The notes below the pieces were generated by a model. The model was not told the DNA's origin, ran no database searches, and saw nothing but the letters and a program-made list of their open reading frames with translations. Positions 24,980 to 34,020 of a stretch of DNA of 64,000 bases are shown piece by piece. The stretch is from Kitasatospora indigofera (GTDB lineage Bacteria; Actinomycetota; Actinomycetes; Streptomycetales; Streptomycetaceae), in contig NZ_BNBO01000030.1 of assembly GCF_014655955.1 (NCBI RefSeq), forward strand, positions 40,035 through 104,034, given 5' to 3'. The position numbers and the translations under genes are program-made. How positions within the stretch are numbered: the first letter of the stretch is position 1; each line of letters starts with the position of its first letter.

Positions 24980-26176
24980 TCAGTCACCGATCAGGGCGTC
25001 GACGAACGCGGCCGGCTCGAAGGGCGCCAGGTCGTCCGCGCCCTCGCCGAGCCCGATCAGCTTGACCGGGACGCCCAGCTCGCGCTGGACCGCGATCACG
25101 ATGCCGCCCTTGGCGGTACCGTCCAGCTTGGTCAGCACGATGCCGGTGATGTCGACCACCTCGGCGAAGACCCGGGCCTGCACCAGGCCGTTCTGGCCGG
25201 TGGTGGCGTCCAGCACGAGCAGCACCTCGTCGACCGGGCCGTGCTTCTCGACGACCCGCTTGACCTTGCCCAGCTCGTCCATCAGGCCGGTCTTGGTGTG
25301 CAGCCGCCCGGCGGTGTCCACCAGGACGGTGTCGGCGCCCTCGGCGATGCCCTCCTTGACGGCGTCGAACGCGACCGAGGCCGGGTCGCCGCCCTCGGGC
25401 CCGCGGACGGTCCGGGCGCCGACCCGCTCGCCCCAGGTCTGCAGCTGGTCGGCGGCGGCGGCGCGGAAGGTGTCGGCCGCACCGAGCACGACCTTGCGGC
25501 CGTCGGCCACCAGGACCCGGCCGAGCTTGCCCGAGGTGGTGGTCTTGCCGACCCCGTTGACGCCGACCACCAGCACGACGGCCGGCCGGCCGTCCTCGTG
25601 CCGGGCGGTGTGCAGCGTGCGGTCGGTGTCCTCGCCGATCAGCTGGACCAGCTCCTCCTGGAGCAGGCCGCGCAGCTCGGCGGGCGTGCGGGTGCCGAGC
25701 ACCTTGACCCGGGTGCGCAGCCGGTCGACCAGCTCCTGGGTGGGCTTCACACCGACATCGGCGACCAGCAGGGTCTCCTCGATCTCCTCCCAGGTGTCCT
25801 CGTCCAGCCGCTCCCGGGAGAGCAGCGTGAGCAGGCCCTTCCCGAGCGAGTTCTGCGAGCGGGAGAGCCGCGAGCGCAGCCGGACCAGGCGGCCGGCGGT
25901 CGGCTCGGGGACTTCGAGGGCCGGCAGCTCCTCGATCTCGGCGACCGGCGGGAGCTCCACCTCCTCGACGGTCTGGACCGGGGCCTCGACCGGTGGCGCC
26001 GCCTCGTCCCCCACCTGGGGTTCGGGCGCGGGCTCGGCCGGGGCCTTCGGCGCCGTGATGACCGGTGCCGTCGCCTTCGGCGGCAGCTCCTTGCGTCGCC
26101 TCCCGCTGACGACGAGGCCCGCGATCGCGCCGATGACGGCCACCGCGATGACCACGGCAAGGATCACGAATTCCAC
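24980..26176 (-). CDS. ftsY: Signal recognition particle receptor FtsY
   Basis: The 398-residue protein begins with a membrane helix (about 2-24), as in actinomycete FtsY, then a Pro/Glu/Val acidic A region, then the NG domain. GTPase motifs are GVNGVGKTTTSGK at about 205-217, DTAGRLHT at about 287-294 and TKLDGTAKGG at about 348-357. It docks SRP-bound ribosomes at the membrane together with Ffh. The ATG at 26174-26176 begins the membrane segment. A GC hairpin at 26335-26354 separates it from smc. Confidence 0.97.
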   Translation of the reverse strand: MEFVILAVVIAVAVIGAIAGLVVSGRRRKELPPKATAPVITAPKAPAEPAPEPQVGDEAAPPVEAPVQTVEEVELPPVAEIEELPALEVPEPTAGRLVRLRSRLSRSQNSLGKGLLTLLSRERLDEDTWEEIEETLLVADVGVKPTQELVDRLRTRVKVLGTRTPAELRGLLQEELVQLIGEDTDRTLHTARHEDGRPAVVLVVGVNGVGKTTTSGKLGRVLVADGRKVVLGAADTFRAAAADQLQTWGERVGARTVRGPEGGDPASVAFDAVKEGIAEGADTVLVDTAGRLHTKTGLMDELGKVKRVVEKHGPVDEVLLVLDATTGQNGLVQARVFAEVVDITGIVLTKLDGTAKGGIVIAVQRELGVPVKLIGLGEGADDLAPFEPAAFVDALIGD

Positions 26177-26334
26177 ATCTAACTCCTTCGCTGGGTGCCC
26201 GTCCGTGAGGCCGGGAGTGCTGGTGATCCTTCGCCCGGCGGGCCGGAGCGCCGCCGCTTCACTGCTTGACCACCGCCCCTCGGCGGCGGTCGTGGCCGGC
26301 CGGCCCGACGTCGTCGGTCGGCTGAGTGCGCAGC

Positions 26335-26354
26335 CCCCCTCGCGGGCGAGGGGG
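26335..26354 (-). terminator. Hairpin between smc and ftsY
   Basis: Arms CCCCCTCG (26335-26342) and CGAGGGGG (26347-26354) around a four-base loop, downstream of the smc stop codon and upstream of ftsY. Confidence 0.6.
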
Positions 26355-26430
26355 AGGAGTCACAACCCTCCCAGTATCCGCGACGGGCCCTCGGAAGCGG
26401 CACATGCCCGGCCCCGGGGGCCCGGCCGTC

Positions 26431-29400
26431 TCAGGAGTCCCCGCCCGCCGCCGGGGCCGGCCGCCCCGGCGCGGCGCTCCCCCGCCCGGCGGACTCTCCC
26501 CCGGCCCCGCGGCCGGGCGCCGGGACCGCCCGCAGGCGCTGGCTGATCACCTGCGAGATGCCGTCCCCCTTCATGGTCACGCCGTAGAGCGCGTCGGCGG
26601 ACTCCATGGTGAGCTTCTGGTGGGTGATCACGATGAGCTGGGAGCTCTCCCGCAGCTCCTCCATGATCGCGATCAGCCGCCGCAGGTTGGTCTCGTCGAG
26701 CGCCGCCTCGACCTCGTCCATCACGTAGAACGGGCTGGGTCGCGCCTTGAAGATCGAGACCAGCAGGGCCACCGCCGTCAGGGACCGCTCGCCGCCGGAG
26801 AGCAGCGACAGCCGCTTGACCTTCTTCCCCGGCGGGCGGGCCTCCACCTCGACGCCGGTGGTCAGCATGTTGTCGGGGTCGGTCAGCACCAGCCGCCCCT
26901 CCCCACCGGGGAAGAGCCGGGAGAAGACGCCCTCGAACTGCGCCGCCGTGTCGTGGTAGGCGGCCGTGAACAGCTGCTCGACCCTGGTGTCCACGTCCTT
27001 GACGATCTCCAGCAGGTCGCGCCGGCTGCGCTTGAGGTCGTCCAGCTGCTCGCCGAGGAACTGGTGGCGTTCCTCCAGGGCCGCGAACTCCTCCAGCGCC
27101 AGCGGGTTGACCTTGCCCAGCTGCTGGTACGCCCGCTCGGCGGCCCGCAGCCGCTTCTCCTGCTCGGCCCGGACGTACGGCCGGGGCTCCCCCGGCTCCT
27201 GGCCCTCCTCGGGGACCCCGGGCGGTACCGGTACGCCCGGCCCGTAGCCGGCCAGCAGTTCCCCGGACCCGATGCCGAACTCGTCCAGGGCCTTGGCCTC
27301 CAGCTGCTCGATCCGCAGCCGCTTCTCGGCCCGGAGCACCTCGTCCCGGTGGCCGGCGTCGACCAGCTTGTCGAGTTCGGCCTTGAGCTCCCGGCCGTGC
27401 TCGCGGCCGGCCCGCAGTTCGCCCTCCCGGGCGGCGCGCGCCTGCTCGGCCTCGTCACGTTCGGCGGCGGCCCTGGCCAGCGAGATCTCCAGGCAGGCGA
27501 GCAGCTGCCGGGTGCCGGCCGCGACCGCGCCGGCCACCGCGGACTCGTGCCGGGCCCGCTCCCGCCGGGCCGCGGCCCTGGCCCGGGCCTCCCGCTCGGC
27601 GCGGGCGGAGCGGTCCAGCTGGTCGGCCCGGCCGGTCAGGGCCCGGACGCGCTCCTCGTGGGTGCGGACCGAGAGCCGGGTCTCCAGTTCGGTCTGCCGG
27701 GCCCGGACGGCGGCCTCGGCGAGCCGGTCCTGCTCGGTGCTGTCGGGCTCCTGGTCGTCCGCGCCGGCCGACTCCTCGGCCGTGGCCAGCCGGCCGGCCA
27801 GCTCCTCGGCGGCCGCGGTGGCCTGCTCCAGGCCCTCCTCGGCGCGGGCGGCCGCGGCGGCCAGCCGTTCGGCCTCGCCGGCGGCGGCCTTGGCCTGTCC
27901 GCCGAGCCGGCCGAGGGCCCCGGCCACCTGGGCCCGTTCCTGCTGCGCCCGCCGTGCGCGGAGCGCCAGCTGCTCCGTCTCCGCGGCCGCGTCGGCCCGC
28001 CGGGTGGTCAGGTCGGCGAGCCGCTCGCCCAGCCGACCGCACCGGACGGAGAGTTCCTCGATCGCCCGGTCGGCCTCGTCGACGGCCGCCCGGGTCTCCA
28101 GCAGGCTGGGCGCCCCGGCCGCGCCGCCCTGGGCGAAGCCGGCCCCGAGCTGGTCGCCGTCGAGCGTGAAGGCCGTCAACTCCGGATGTTCCCGGACGAG
28201 TTCCCGGGCCTGGTCGAGGCCGGTGACCACCACGGCGGTGGCCAGCAGCCGCCGGACGGCCGGCTGCAGGCCGGGCGGCGCCGCCACCAGGTCGGCCGCC
28301 CGGCGGGCGCCGGCCGGCAGTCCGCCGGGCCGCTCCCCGGCCTCGGCCTGGTCCGACGGCCCGCCCGGCGTGGGGAGGCCGGGCCGGCCGGCGATCAGCA
28401 GGGCGGCCCGGCCCGCGTCCTCGGCGCGCAGCAGGTCCAGGGCCCGGACCGCCGCCTCCACGCCGTCCACGGCGATCGCGTCCGCCGCGGCGCCGAGAGC
28501 GGCCGCGACCGCCACCTCGTAGCCCGGTTCGGGCTTCAGCAGCGCCGCCGCCTGGCCGAGCACGCCGGCCGCCTCCCCGCCGGCGGCGAGCAGGGCGCCG
28601 CTGCCGTCCTTGCGTCGCAGGCCGAGGGCCAGCGCGTCCCGGCGGGCGGTCGTCGCGGCCCGCTCGCGGTCGGCGGCGCCCGCCGCGTCCCGGGCGTCGG
28701 CGAGTTCGCGGTCGATCGCGGCGAGCCCGGTCCGGGCCTCCTGCTGGGCCTCCTCCAGGTCCTCGTCGCCCCGGGCGAGTTCGTCGACGTGTTCCTGGAG
28801 CCCGTGGAACTCCTGGTCGGCGGCCTCGGCCCGGACCAGGGCCTCGTCCCTGGCCAGGGCGAGCCGTCCGATCTCGGCCTCCGCGCCGGCCGCCCTGGAG
28901 CGGGCCGCGGCGGCCTGCCCCTGCAACCGGGCGAGGCCCTCCCGCCGGTCCGCGACGGCGCGCGCGGCCGCCTTCAGCCGGCGCTCCTCCTCGCCGAGTT
29001 CGCGTTCGACGGCGGCGCGGGTCTCGACCGCCTCGGCGAGCGCGTAGCGGGCCTCCTCCAGAGCCTCGGCGAGCGCGGCCTCCTCCTCCCGGACGCGCTC
29101 GGCCTCGCGTTCCAGCTCCTCGGGGTCGCGGCCGCGCCGCTCCTCGGCCTGTCCGCCCGCCTCCGCGTGCCGGGCCCTGGCCTCGGCCAGGCCGATGGTG
29201 CCCCGGGCCCGTTCGGTCAGCGCGGACAGCTGGTACCAGGTCTGCCGGGCGGCCTCCAAGCGGGGCCCCAACTGTTCGACCTGGGCCTCCAGGACGGCCT
29301 CGCGCTGCTGGGCGCGGGCGAGTTCCTGCTCCACGGTGGAGCGCCGCAGCCGCAGCGCGAGTTCGTCCGCGATCTCGGCCTCGACGGCGTGCCGCAGGCC

Positions 29401-30105
29401 GGTCAGGTCGTCCGCGAGCAGCCGCAGCCGGGCGTCGCGCAGGTCGGCCTGGATGCCGGCCGCCCGGCGGGCGATCTTCGCCTGGCGTCCCAGCGGGCCC
29501 AGCTGGCGGCGCAGTTCGCCGACCAGGTCCTGGACGCGGTTCAGGTTGACCTGCATCGCGTCCAGTTTGCGCAGCGCCTTCTCCTTGCGCTTGCGGTGCT
29601 TGAGGACGCCGGCGGCCTCCTCGATGAAGGCCCGGCGGCCGGTCGGGTCGGCCTGCAGGACGGAGTCCAGCCGGCCCTGCCCGACGATGACGTGCATCTC
29701 GCGGCCGATGCCGGAGTCGGAGAGGAGTTCCTGGATGTCGAGCAGCCGGCAGGTGTCCCCGTTGAGCGCGTACTCGCTGCCGCCGTTGCGGAACATCGTC
29801 CGGGTGATCGTCACCTCGGCGTAGTCGATGGGCAGGGCGCCGTCGGTGTTGTCGATGGTGAGGCTGACCTCGGCCCGGCCGAGCGGACTGCGCCCGCTCG
29901 TCCCGGCGAAGATGACGTCCTCCATCTTCCCGCCGCGCAGCGATTTGGCACCCTGCTCGCCCATCACCCAGGACAGCGCGTCCACCACGTTGGACTTGCC
30001 GGAGCCGTTCGGCCCGACCACGCAGGTGATCCCCGGTTCGAAGCGGAGGGTGGTGGCGGAGGCGAAGGACTTGAAACCGCGCAGGGTCAGACTCTTCAGG
30101 TGCAC
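26431..30105 (-). CDS. smc: Chromosome segregation ATPase SMC
   Basis: The 1224-residue SMC protein condenses and segregates the chromosome with ScpA and ScpB. Walker A is GPNGSGKSN at about 32-40; the ABC signature LSGGERSLTAVALL is near 1098 and Walker B FYVMDEVEAALDE near 1125. Two long coiled coils (about 165-500 and 680-1030) flank a hinge (about 505-670). The hinge has a Gly/Pro-rich insertion (GLPTPGGPSDQAEAGERPGG). The C-terminal 30 residues are Pro, Gly and Ala-rich. The start MHLKSLTLRGFKSFA is standard. Confidence 0.97.
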   Translation of the reverse strand: MHLKSLTLRGFKSFASATTLRFEPGITCVVGPNGSGKSNVVDALSWVMGEQGAKSLRGGKMEDVIFAGTSGRSPLGRAEVSLTIDNTDGALPIDYAEVTITRTMFRNGGSEYALNGDTCRLLDIQELLSDSGIGREMHVIVGQGRLDSVLQADPTGRRAFIEEAAGVLKHRKRKEKALRKLDAMQVNLNRVQDLVGELRRQLGPLGRQAKIARRAAGIQADLRDARLRLLADDLTGLRHAVEAEIADELALRLRRSTVEQELARAQQREAVLEAQVEQLGPRLEAARQTWYQLSALTERARGTIGLAEARARHAEAGGQAEERRGRDPEELEREAERVREEEAALAEALEEARYALAEAVETRAAVERELGEEERRLKAAARAVADRREGLARLQGQAAAARSRAAGAEAEIGRLALARDEALVRAEAADQEFHGLQEHVDELARGDEDLEEAQQEARTGLAAIDRELADARDAAGAADRERAATTARRDALALGLRRKDGSGALLAAGGEAAGVLGQAAALLKPEPGYEVAVAAALGAAADAIAVDGVEAAVRALDLLRAEDAGRAALLIAGRPGLPTPGGPSDQAEAGERPGGLPAGARRAADLVAAPPGLQPAVRRLLATAVVVTGLDQARELVREHPELTAFTLDGDQLGAGFAQGGAAGAPSLLETRAAVDEADRAIEELSVRCGRLGERLADLTTRRADAAAETEQLALRARRAQQERAQVAGALGRLGGQAKAAAGEAERLAAAAARAEEGLEQATAAAEELAGRLATAEESAGADDQEPDSTEQDRLAEAAVRARQTELETRLSVRTHEERVRALTGRADQLDRSARAEREARARAAARRERARHESAVAGAVAAGTRQLLACLEISLARAAAERDEAEQARAAREGELRAGREHGRELKAELDKLVDAGHRDEVLRAEKRLRIEQLEAKALDEFGIGSGELLAGYGPGVPVPPGVPEEGQEPGEPRPYVRAEQEKRLRAAERAYQQLGKVNPLALEEFAALEERHQFLGEQLDDLKRSRRDLLEIVKDVDTRVEQLFTAAYHDTAAQFEGVFSRLFPGGEGRLVLTDPDNMLTTGVEVEARPPGKKVKRLSLLSGGERSLTAVALLVSIFKARPSPFYVMDEVEAALDETNLRRLIAIMEELRESSQLIVITHQKLTMESADALYGVTMKGDGISQVISQRLRAVPAPGRGAGGESAGRGSAAPGRPAPAAGGDS

Positions 30106-30229
30106 GCGCCGGCTCTCCTCCGCACTCGCCAGACCCCCCGGCCTGCGACTGTATCCGGCCGTGGTGCGGGGAGGGTTTCAGGCATGCGGAGGAGGGCAAG
30201 ATGGTCGGCAAAGGGTGTCGAGGACGACG

Positions 30230-30255
30230 AAGGGACGCCGGTCAGGGCGTCCCTT
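30230..30255 (-). terminator. Terminator after the 67-residue coiled-coil gene
   Basis: Perfect 10-base arms (30230-30239 and 30246-30255) with a six-base loop, 65 bases past the stop codon at 30321, with a T/C-rich run following on the minus strand. Confidence 0.75.
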
Positions 30256-30320
30256 GCAAGCTGCGTCCCTTACGGGAGCTCAGTGCACAACAGCGTCGAT
30301 CGACGAGGGTACGGCGATGA

Positions 30321-30524
30321 TCAGGTGAGTGCCGGCTCGCGCTGATCCAGATCGATGCTGCTGAGCAGCGAGTGCTCGTCCGCGACAGCGATGAGAGCGT
30401 CGTTCTCGGCCTGCATCCGAATGAGCTCGGACTCCAGGTCCTGGACGCGCTGCTGAAGCCGTCGCATCTCGGAGAGCATTCGCGGGTCGGGGCCGCCGAC
30501 GTACCCGAGAAGCGCCTTTGCCAT
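30321..30524 (-). CDS. Small conserved coiled-coil protein upstream of smc
   Basis: The 67-residue protein starts MAKALLGYVGG and continues with a heptad-like coiled coil (MLSEMRRLQQRVQDLESELIRMQAENDALI, about residues 16-45) and an acidic end. I recall close relatives in other Streptomyces genomes, of unknown function. The ATG at 30522-30524 is used because the MAKALLGYVGGPDPR start is conserved; an AGTGGTCC-type leader precedes it. It is on the same strand as smc but has its own terminator. Confidence 0.8.
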   Translation of the reverse strand: MAKALLGYVGGPDPRMLSEMRRLQQRVQDLESELIRMQAENDALIAVADEHSLLSSIDLDQREPALT

Positions 30525-30994
30525 GATGAGTGGTCCTCCACGCTGAGTGACCGAACCTGTGCGGTATGGGTCTAGGGGGAAGGGAAGACGCACGCGCGTC
30601 GCGCCACCGGCAGTGCTGGCTGGGCACTACGGAACAACCACTGTGAGCTGGGCTCACAGGGGCATGCGCCTACCGGGAAAACGCGGTCGTGTGCGCGGGC
30701 TTCCAGCGTCTCACCAAAGACGGAACGGGTCAACACGATCACCGCAAGCGACGACGGCCCTGTCACCTGCACGGCGGAACTGTCACGCCGGGCGGCCCTG
30801 CGGGCGGTCTCGGGCGGACCCACCGGCGTCCGGTGGATCACTGCTCGATGCGGAGTCAACCACGAGTCTGCCCAGATGGCAACCGCACGACACCGGCAGT
30901 TGCCGAAGCCCCCGCAACTTCGGCCTCCGGCCTGGTGAGGGCGTGCTCCGGACGGGTGACCGGAGTGATCGGTACGATCACCGGACCGGTGGGA
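30525..30994. other. Intergenic region between acyP and the small coiled-coil gene
   Basis: No supported gene. Two adjacent inverted repeats occur: AGTGC-n7-GCACT (30612-30628) and CTGTGAGC-n3-GCTCACAG (30641-30659). They may be an operator pair or RNA hairpins in the leader of the minus-strand gene. Confidence 0.5.
30960..30984 (-). terminator. Terminator after acyP
   Basis: GTGATCG (30965-30971) pairs with CGATCAC (30975-30981), extended by an outer CCGG/CGG, 11 bases past the acylphosphatase stop codon. Confidence 0.65.
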
Positions 30995-31288
30995 TCAGCG
31001 GATCGCGAAGCCCTCGTAGCCCTCGCCGGTGGCGGTCCAGATCTCGGTGACCCCGGTGACCGTGCCGGGCGTGTCCGGTCCGCGCAGCAGTGCGAGGAGC
31101 TGCTCGCAGTCGGCCGGCAGCCCCTCGGCCACCACCTGCACCCGGCCGTCGCCGAGATTGCTCGCGTAGCCGGTCAGACCGATCTCCAGCGCCCGGGCGC
31201 GCGTCCACCAGCGGAAGCCGACCTGCTGCACCCGGCCCCGTACCCAGACGGTGGCCCGTACGGGCTCGTTGCTGTCACGACCATGCAT
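30995..31288 (-). CDS. acyP: Acylphosphatase
   Basis: The 97-residue enzyme hydrolyses acyl phosphates. The catalytic signature VRGRVQQVGFRWW (about 16-28) contains the phosphate-binding Arg, and the second signature is GYASNLGDGRVQVVAEG (about 40-56) with the catalytic Asn. Length and both motifs are standard. The ATG at 31286-31288 begins the family N-terminus. It is divergent from the CAP-domain gene. Confidence 0.95.
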   Translation of the reverse strand: MHGRDSNEPVRATVWVRGRVQQVGFRWWTRARALEIGLTGYASNLGDGRVQVVAEGLPADCEQLLALLRGPDTPGTVTGVTEIWTATGEGYEGFAIR

Positions 31289-31438
31289 GACGGCGAGCCT
31301 ATCCGGAGCGCCGGGTCACCGCCCCGGGCGGTTTCACCCCTCCCACACCTCTCCTTCTCCGCCCTTCCTCTCCCGTCACAGCCGCCATGCCCTAGAGTCC
31401 TCACCGATCGCTCACAGTTTCGGGAGGGGTTCAGCGCG

Positions 31439-32326
31439 ATGGCACGACACGCACGCGGCGCGCGACCGGCCGAGGACGAGCAGCCCGCCGGACGGGCGGG
31501 CCGGCGCCAGGCCCGGGCGGCCGCGCAGCAGAAGCGCCGGCGCCGCACAGGCGGACTGCTGGCGATCTGCGCCACGGCCCTCGCGGCCGGCGCGGGCGGT
31601 GTGGTGAGTGGCGTCCTGCCCGCCCCGGACGCCGCGGTGGTGGCCGGTGACGCGCCCCTGGAGGCGCTCTCCCCCGACGGCACCGGTACGCCCGGCGCCT
31701 CCTCCCCCGACGCCTCCCCGAACGGCGCCACGGCCGCCGGGACGCCGTCCCCGAGCGCCGGCGTGACCCGGGCGGACGCCTCCCCGGCCGCCGACCGCGG
31801 AGAGGCCCGCTCACCGCTCGCCTCGCCGACCGCGACCGCCCCCGGCGCGACCGCGGCGCCGAGCAGCCCGGCCACCACCGCGCCCGCGCCCAGGCCGAGC
31901 CCCACCGCCACGGCCAAGCCGACCGCCACCGCGAGCCCGAGCACCAAGGCGGCCAACCCGGCCGCCGCCGTGCTCGCCCTGGTGAACGACCAGCGCAAGG
32001 CGGCCGGCTGCGCGCCGGTGACCGCGGACGCGCGCCTGGACGCGCTCGCCACGGCCTTCAGCGACGACATGGCCGCGCGCGGGTTCTTCGACCACACCGA
32101 CCCGGACGGCCACACTCCCTGGGACCGCGCCAAGGCCGCCGGCATCAGCAACCTCGGGGGCGAGAACATCGCCCGCGGCCAGGCCACCGCCGAGGCCGTG
32201 ATGACCGCCTGGATGAACAGCCCGGGCCACCGCGCCAACATCCTGAACTGCCAGTTCACCAAGCTCGGCGTGGGTGTCCACACCGGCTCCGGCGGCCCCT
32301 GGTGGACCCAGGACTTCGGCTTCTGA
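31439..32326 (+). CDS. Exported CAP-domain (SCP-like) protein
   Basis: The 295-residue protein has a basic start (about 15-36, rich in Arg), one hydrophobic segment (GGLLAICATALAAGAGGVVSG at about 38-58, split here as a signal-type sequence), then about 110 residues rich in Ala, Ser, Pro and Thr that look like a wall-spanning stalk. The C-terminal CAP domain (about 180-295) contains LVNDQRKAAGC, FFDHTDPDGHTPWDRA, GENIARG and SPGHRANILN, the four usual CAP signatures with the His/Glu cavity residues. Two Cys (in AAGC and NCQF) could form a disulphide. Function of secreted bacterial CAP proteins is poorly known. GGGAGGGG precedes the ATG. Confidence 0.88.
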   Translation: MARHARGARPAEDEQPAGRAGRRQARAAAQQKRRRRTGGLLAICATALAAGAGGVVSGVLPAPDAAVVAGDAPLEALSPDGTGTPGASSPDASPNGATAAGTPSPSAGVTRADASPAADRGEARSPLASPTATAPGATAAPSSPATTAPAPRPSPTATAKPTATASPSTKAANPAAAVLALVNDQRKAAGCAPVTADARLDALATAFSDDMAARGFFDHTDPDGHTPWDRAKAAGISNLGGENIARGQATAEAVMTAWMNSPGHRANILNCQFTKLGVGVHTGSGGPWWTQDFGF

Positions 32327-32398
32327 GCCGGCCGGCCGGTCCGCTCCCCACCGCCCGGCCACGGCCGGCTTCCCCGTAGGGCGGACGGCCGCCGCGGG

Positions 32399-33760
32399 TC
32401 AGAAACCGCCCCCGAAGTCCCCGCCGCCGCCGAAGTCCCCGCCACCGCCACCGTCGAACCCGCCGAAGTCACCGGGGTCGAAGTCCGCGCCGGAGGAGTC
32501 GCCGCCCTGGTAGCCGCCGCCGTCCCCGCCGTACCCGGGCGCGGCCCAGGCCTGGCCGCCGCCCATCGCCGAGCCGAGCATGGTGCCGACCAGCAGGCCC
32601 GGCAGCAGCCCGCCGCCGTACCCGCCGAAGTAGCCGCCCGCCCAGGGGCCGTAGGCCGGGCCGGCGTTCCAGTAGGGCTGCGGGCCCCGGGCGGTCGGCA
32701 CCGTCCGGATGTCCGGGTCCCGGCCGTCCGCGAGCCGGGCCGCGTCCGCCGCGCAGACCGGGACGGTCCGGGTGGCCCCGCCGCCCGGCGCCCAGTCGGC
32801 GTCCTGCACGGACGGACCGTGGCGGGGGTCGAAGAAGCACGGCGGCCGGCGCTCGGGCAACGGCAGCTTCTCGCGCCGGGCCGCCAGGGTGGCCAGCGCG
32901 AAGCGGCCGTCCTCCAGGGCCTCGGTGACCGGCTGGACGTCCGCCGGGCCGGCCGCCGCGTCCATGGTCCGCTTGGCCCGTTCGTAGGAGTCCAGCGCGT
33001 GCGCGTAGTCGGTGCGCTGCTCGTCGTCCGCGTCGGGCGCGCCCGGGCTGAAGTCGAGCCGGTCGAGCTCCTCGCCGAAGGCGGTGATGTCCTCGTCCAC
33101 GACCAGCCGCAGCTGCTCCAGCTCCGCCCGGCGCTGCTGATCCCGGCGCTTCTTCGAGCGTCGCAGGAGCAGGAGGACGCCGCCGCCGGCCAGTGCCAGC
33201 AGCGCCAGCGGGACGACCACCGAGGCGGCCGACATGCCGCTGCCGGCGCCACTGCCGCCGGAGGCCACACCGTGCCCCCTGACCTGCGAGGAGGCCTGGT
33301 CGACGAAGTCGTTGACGGTGCCGTTCACGTCGCCCGGGTGGGAGCGGAGGGCCGCGCCGGCGATCCGGGCGGCGGCCGCACCGGAGAGCGCGGCCGGGTC
33401 CGAGCGGGCGAGGAACTGGTCGCCGCGCCAGATCGCGTAGGTGCCGACGACGCCGACCTTGGTCCGCAGGTCCGTGAAGACGGTCGTCGGCGCGAACTCG
33501 TCGGTGGCGGGGAGCACCGCCACGAAGATCGGCTTGTCGGCGGCCCTGATCTTCGCGGCCAGCGCGTCGGCCTGGCTTTGGCTGAACCGGTCGGTCATCG
33601 CCGGGTCGACGTACACCTGGTTCTGCTTCAGGGCCGACGCGGCCGCGTCCAGGCCGCCGGCGGCGGTGGCGGCCGGGGCCAGCAGGAGCAGCAGCCCGAG
33701 CAGCACCGCCAGCAGGGCGGCGGGCACCGTCGCCCGGGAGCGTCGAGCGGAAGTTCTCAT
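32399..33760 (-). CDS. TPM-domain membrane protein with glycine-rich C-terminus
   Basis: The 453-residue protein has an N-terminal signal/anchor (about 10-33), an extracellular TPM-like domain (about 35-165, with LAAKIRAADKPIFVAVLP and TYAIWRGDQ), a second membrane helix (about 186-208), a cytoplasmic helical part and a C-terminal region of Gly, Phe and Asp repeats (GGDFGGG type). TPM proteins have been linked to photosystem repair in plants and to membrane maintenance; the bacterial role is unclear. The ATG at 33758-33760 fits the signal sequence start. Confidence 0.82.
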   Translation of the reverse strand: MRTSARRSRATVPAALLAVLLGLLLLLAPAATAAGGLDAAASALKQNQVYVDPAMTDRFSQSQADALAAKIRAADKPIFVAVLPATDEFAPTTVFTDLRTKVGVVGTYAIWRGDQFLARSDPAALSGAAAARIAGAALRSHPGDVNGTVNDFVDQASSQVRGHGVASGGSGAGSGMSAASVVVPLALLALAGGGVLLLLRRSKKRRDQQRRAELEQLRLVVDEDITAFGEELDRLDFSPGAPDADDEQRTDYAHALDSYERAKRTMDAAAGPADVQPVTEALEDGRFALATLAARREKLPLPERRPPCFFDPRHGPSVQDADWAPGGGATRTVPVCAADAARLADGRDPDIRTVPTARGPQPYWNAGPAYGPWAGGYFGGYGGGLLPGLLVGTMLGSAMGGGQAWAAPGYGGDGGGYQGGDSSGADFDPGDFGGFDGGGGGDFGGGGDFGGGF

Positions 33761-34020
33761 GCCTTCGACGCTACCGCTCCCGGCGGCCCCCGGGGATGGG
33801 CCGGCCGCCCGGGTGCCCCTGCCTTTCGTCGCGGGCGGGCGCCATCCTCGGGGATGATCCTCGGGCCGCCGGCCCGCTCGGCCCGCCGATCGGGAACCCC
33901 GGCCGCACCCTGCACGTCTGTCGCGCTGGGCGGTCGCATCCGGACCGCCCCGAGCGGGCATAGTGGTGCCTGCCGCCCCCCTCGCGCTCACGCGCCCTTC
34001 CCCACCGATCGGAGCATGTG

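Noticed and set aside
26326..30345. A 1339-residue open frame on the plus strand across smc
   Set aside because: It is antisense to the SMC gene, has no family pattern and is expected from high GC third positions.
33772..34018. Short open frames in the TPM/DMT divergent gap
   Set aside because: No ribosome binding site, family or conserved pattern.
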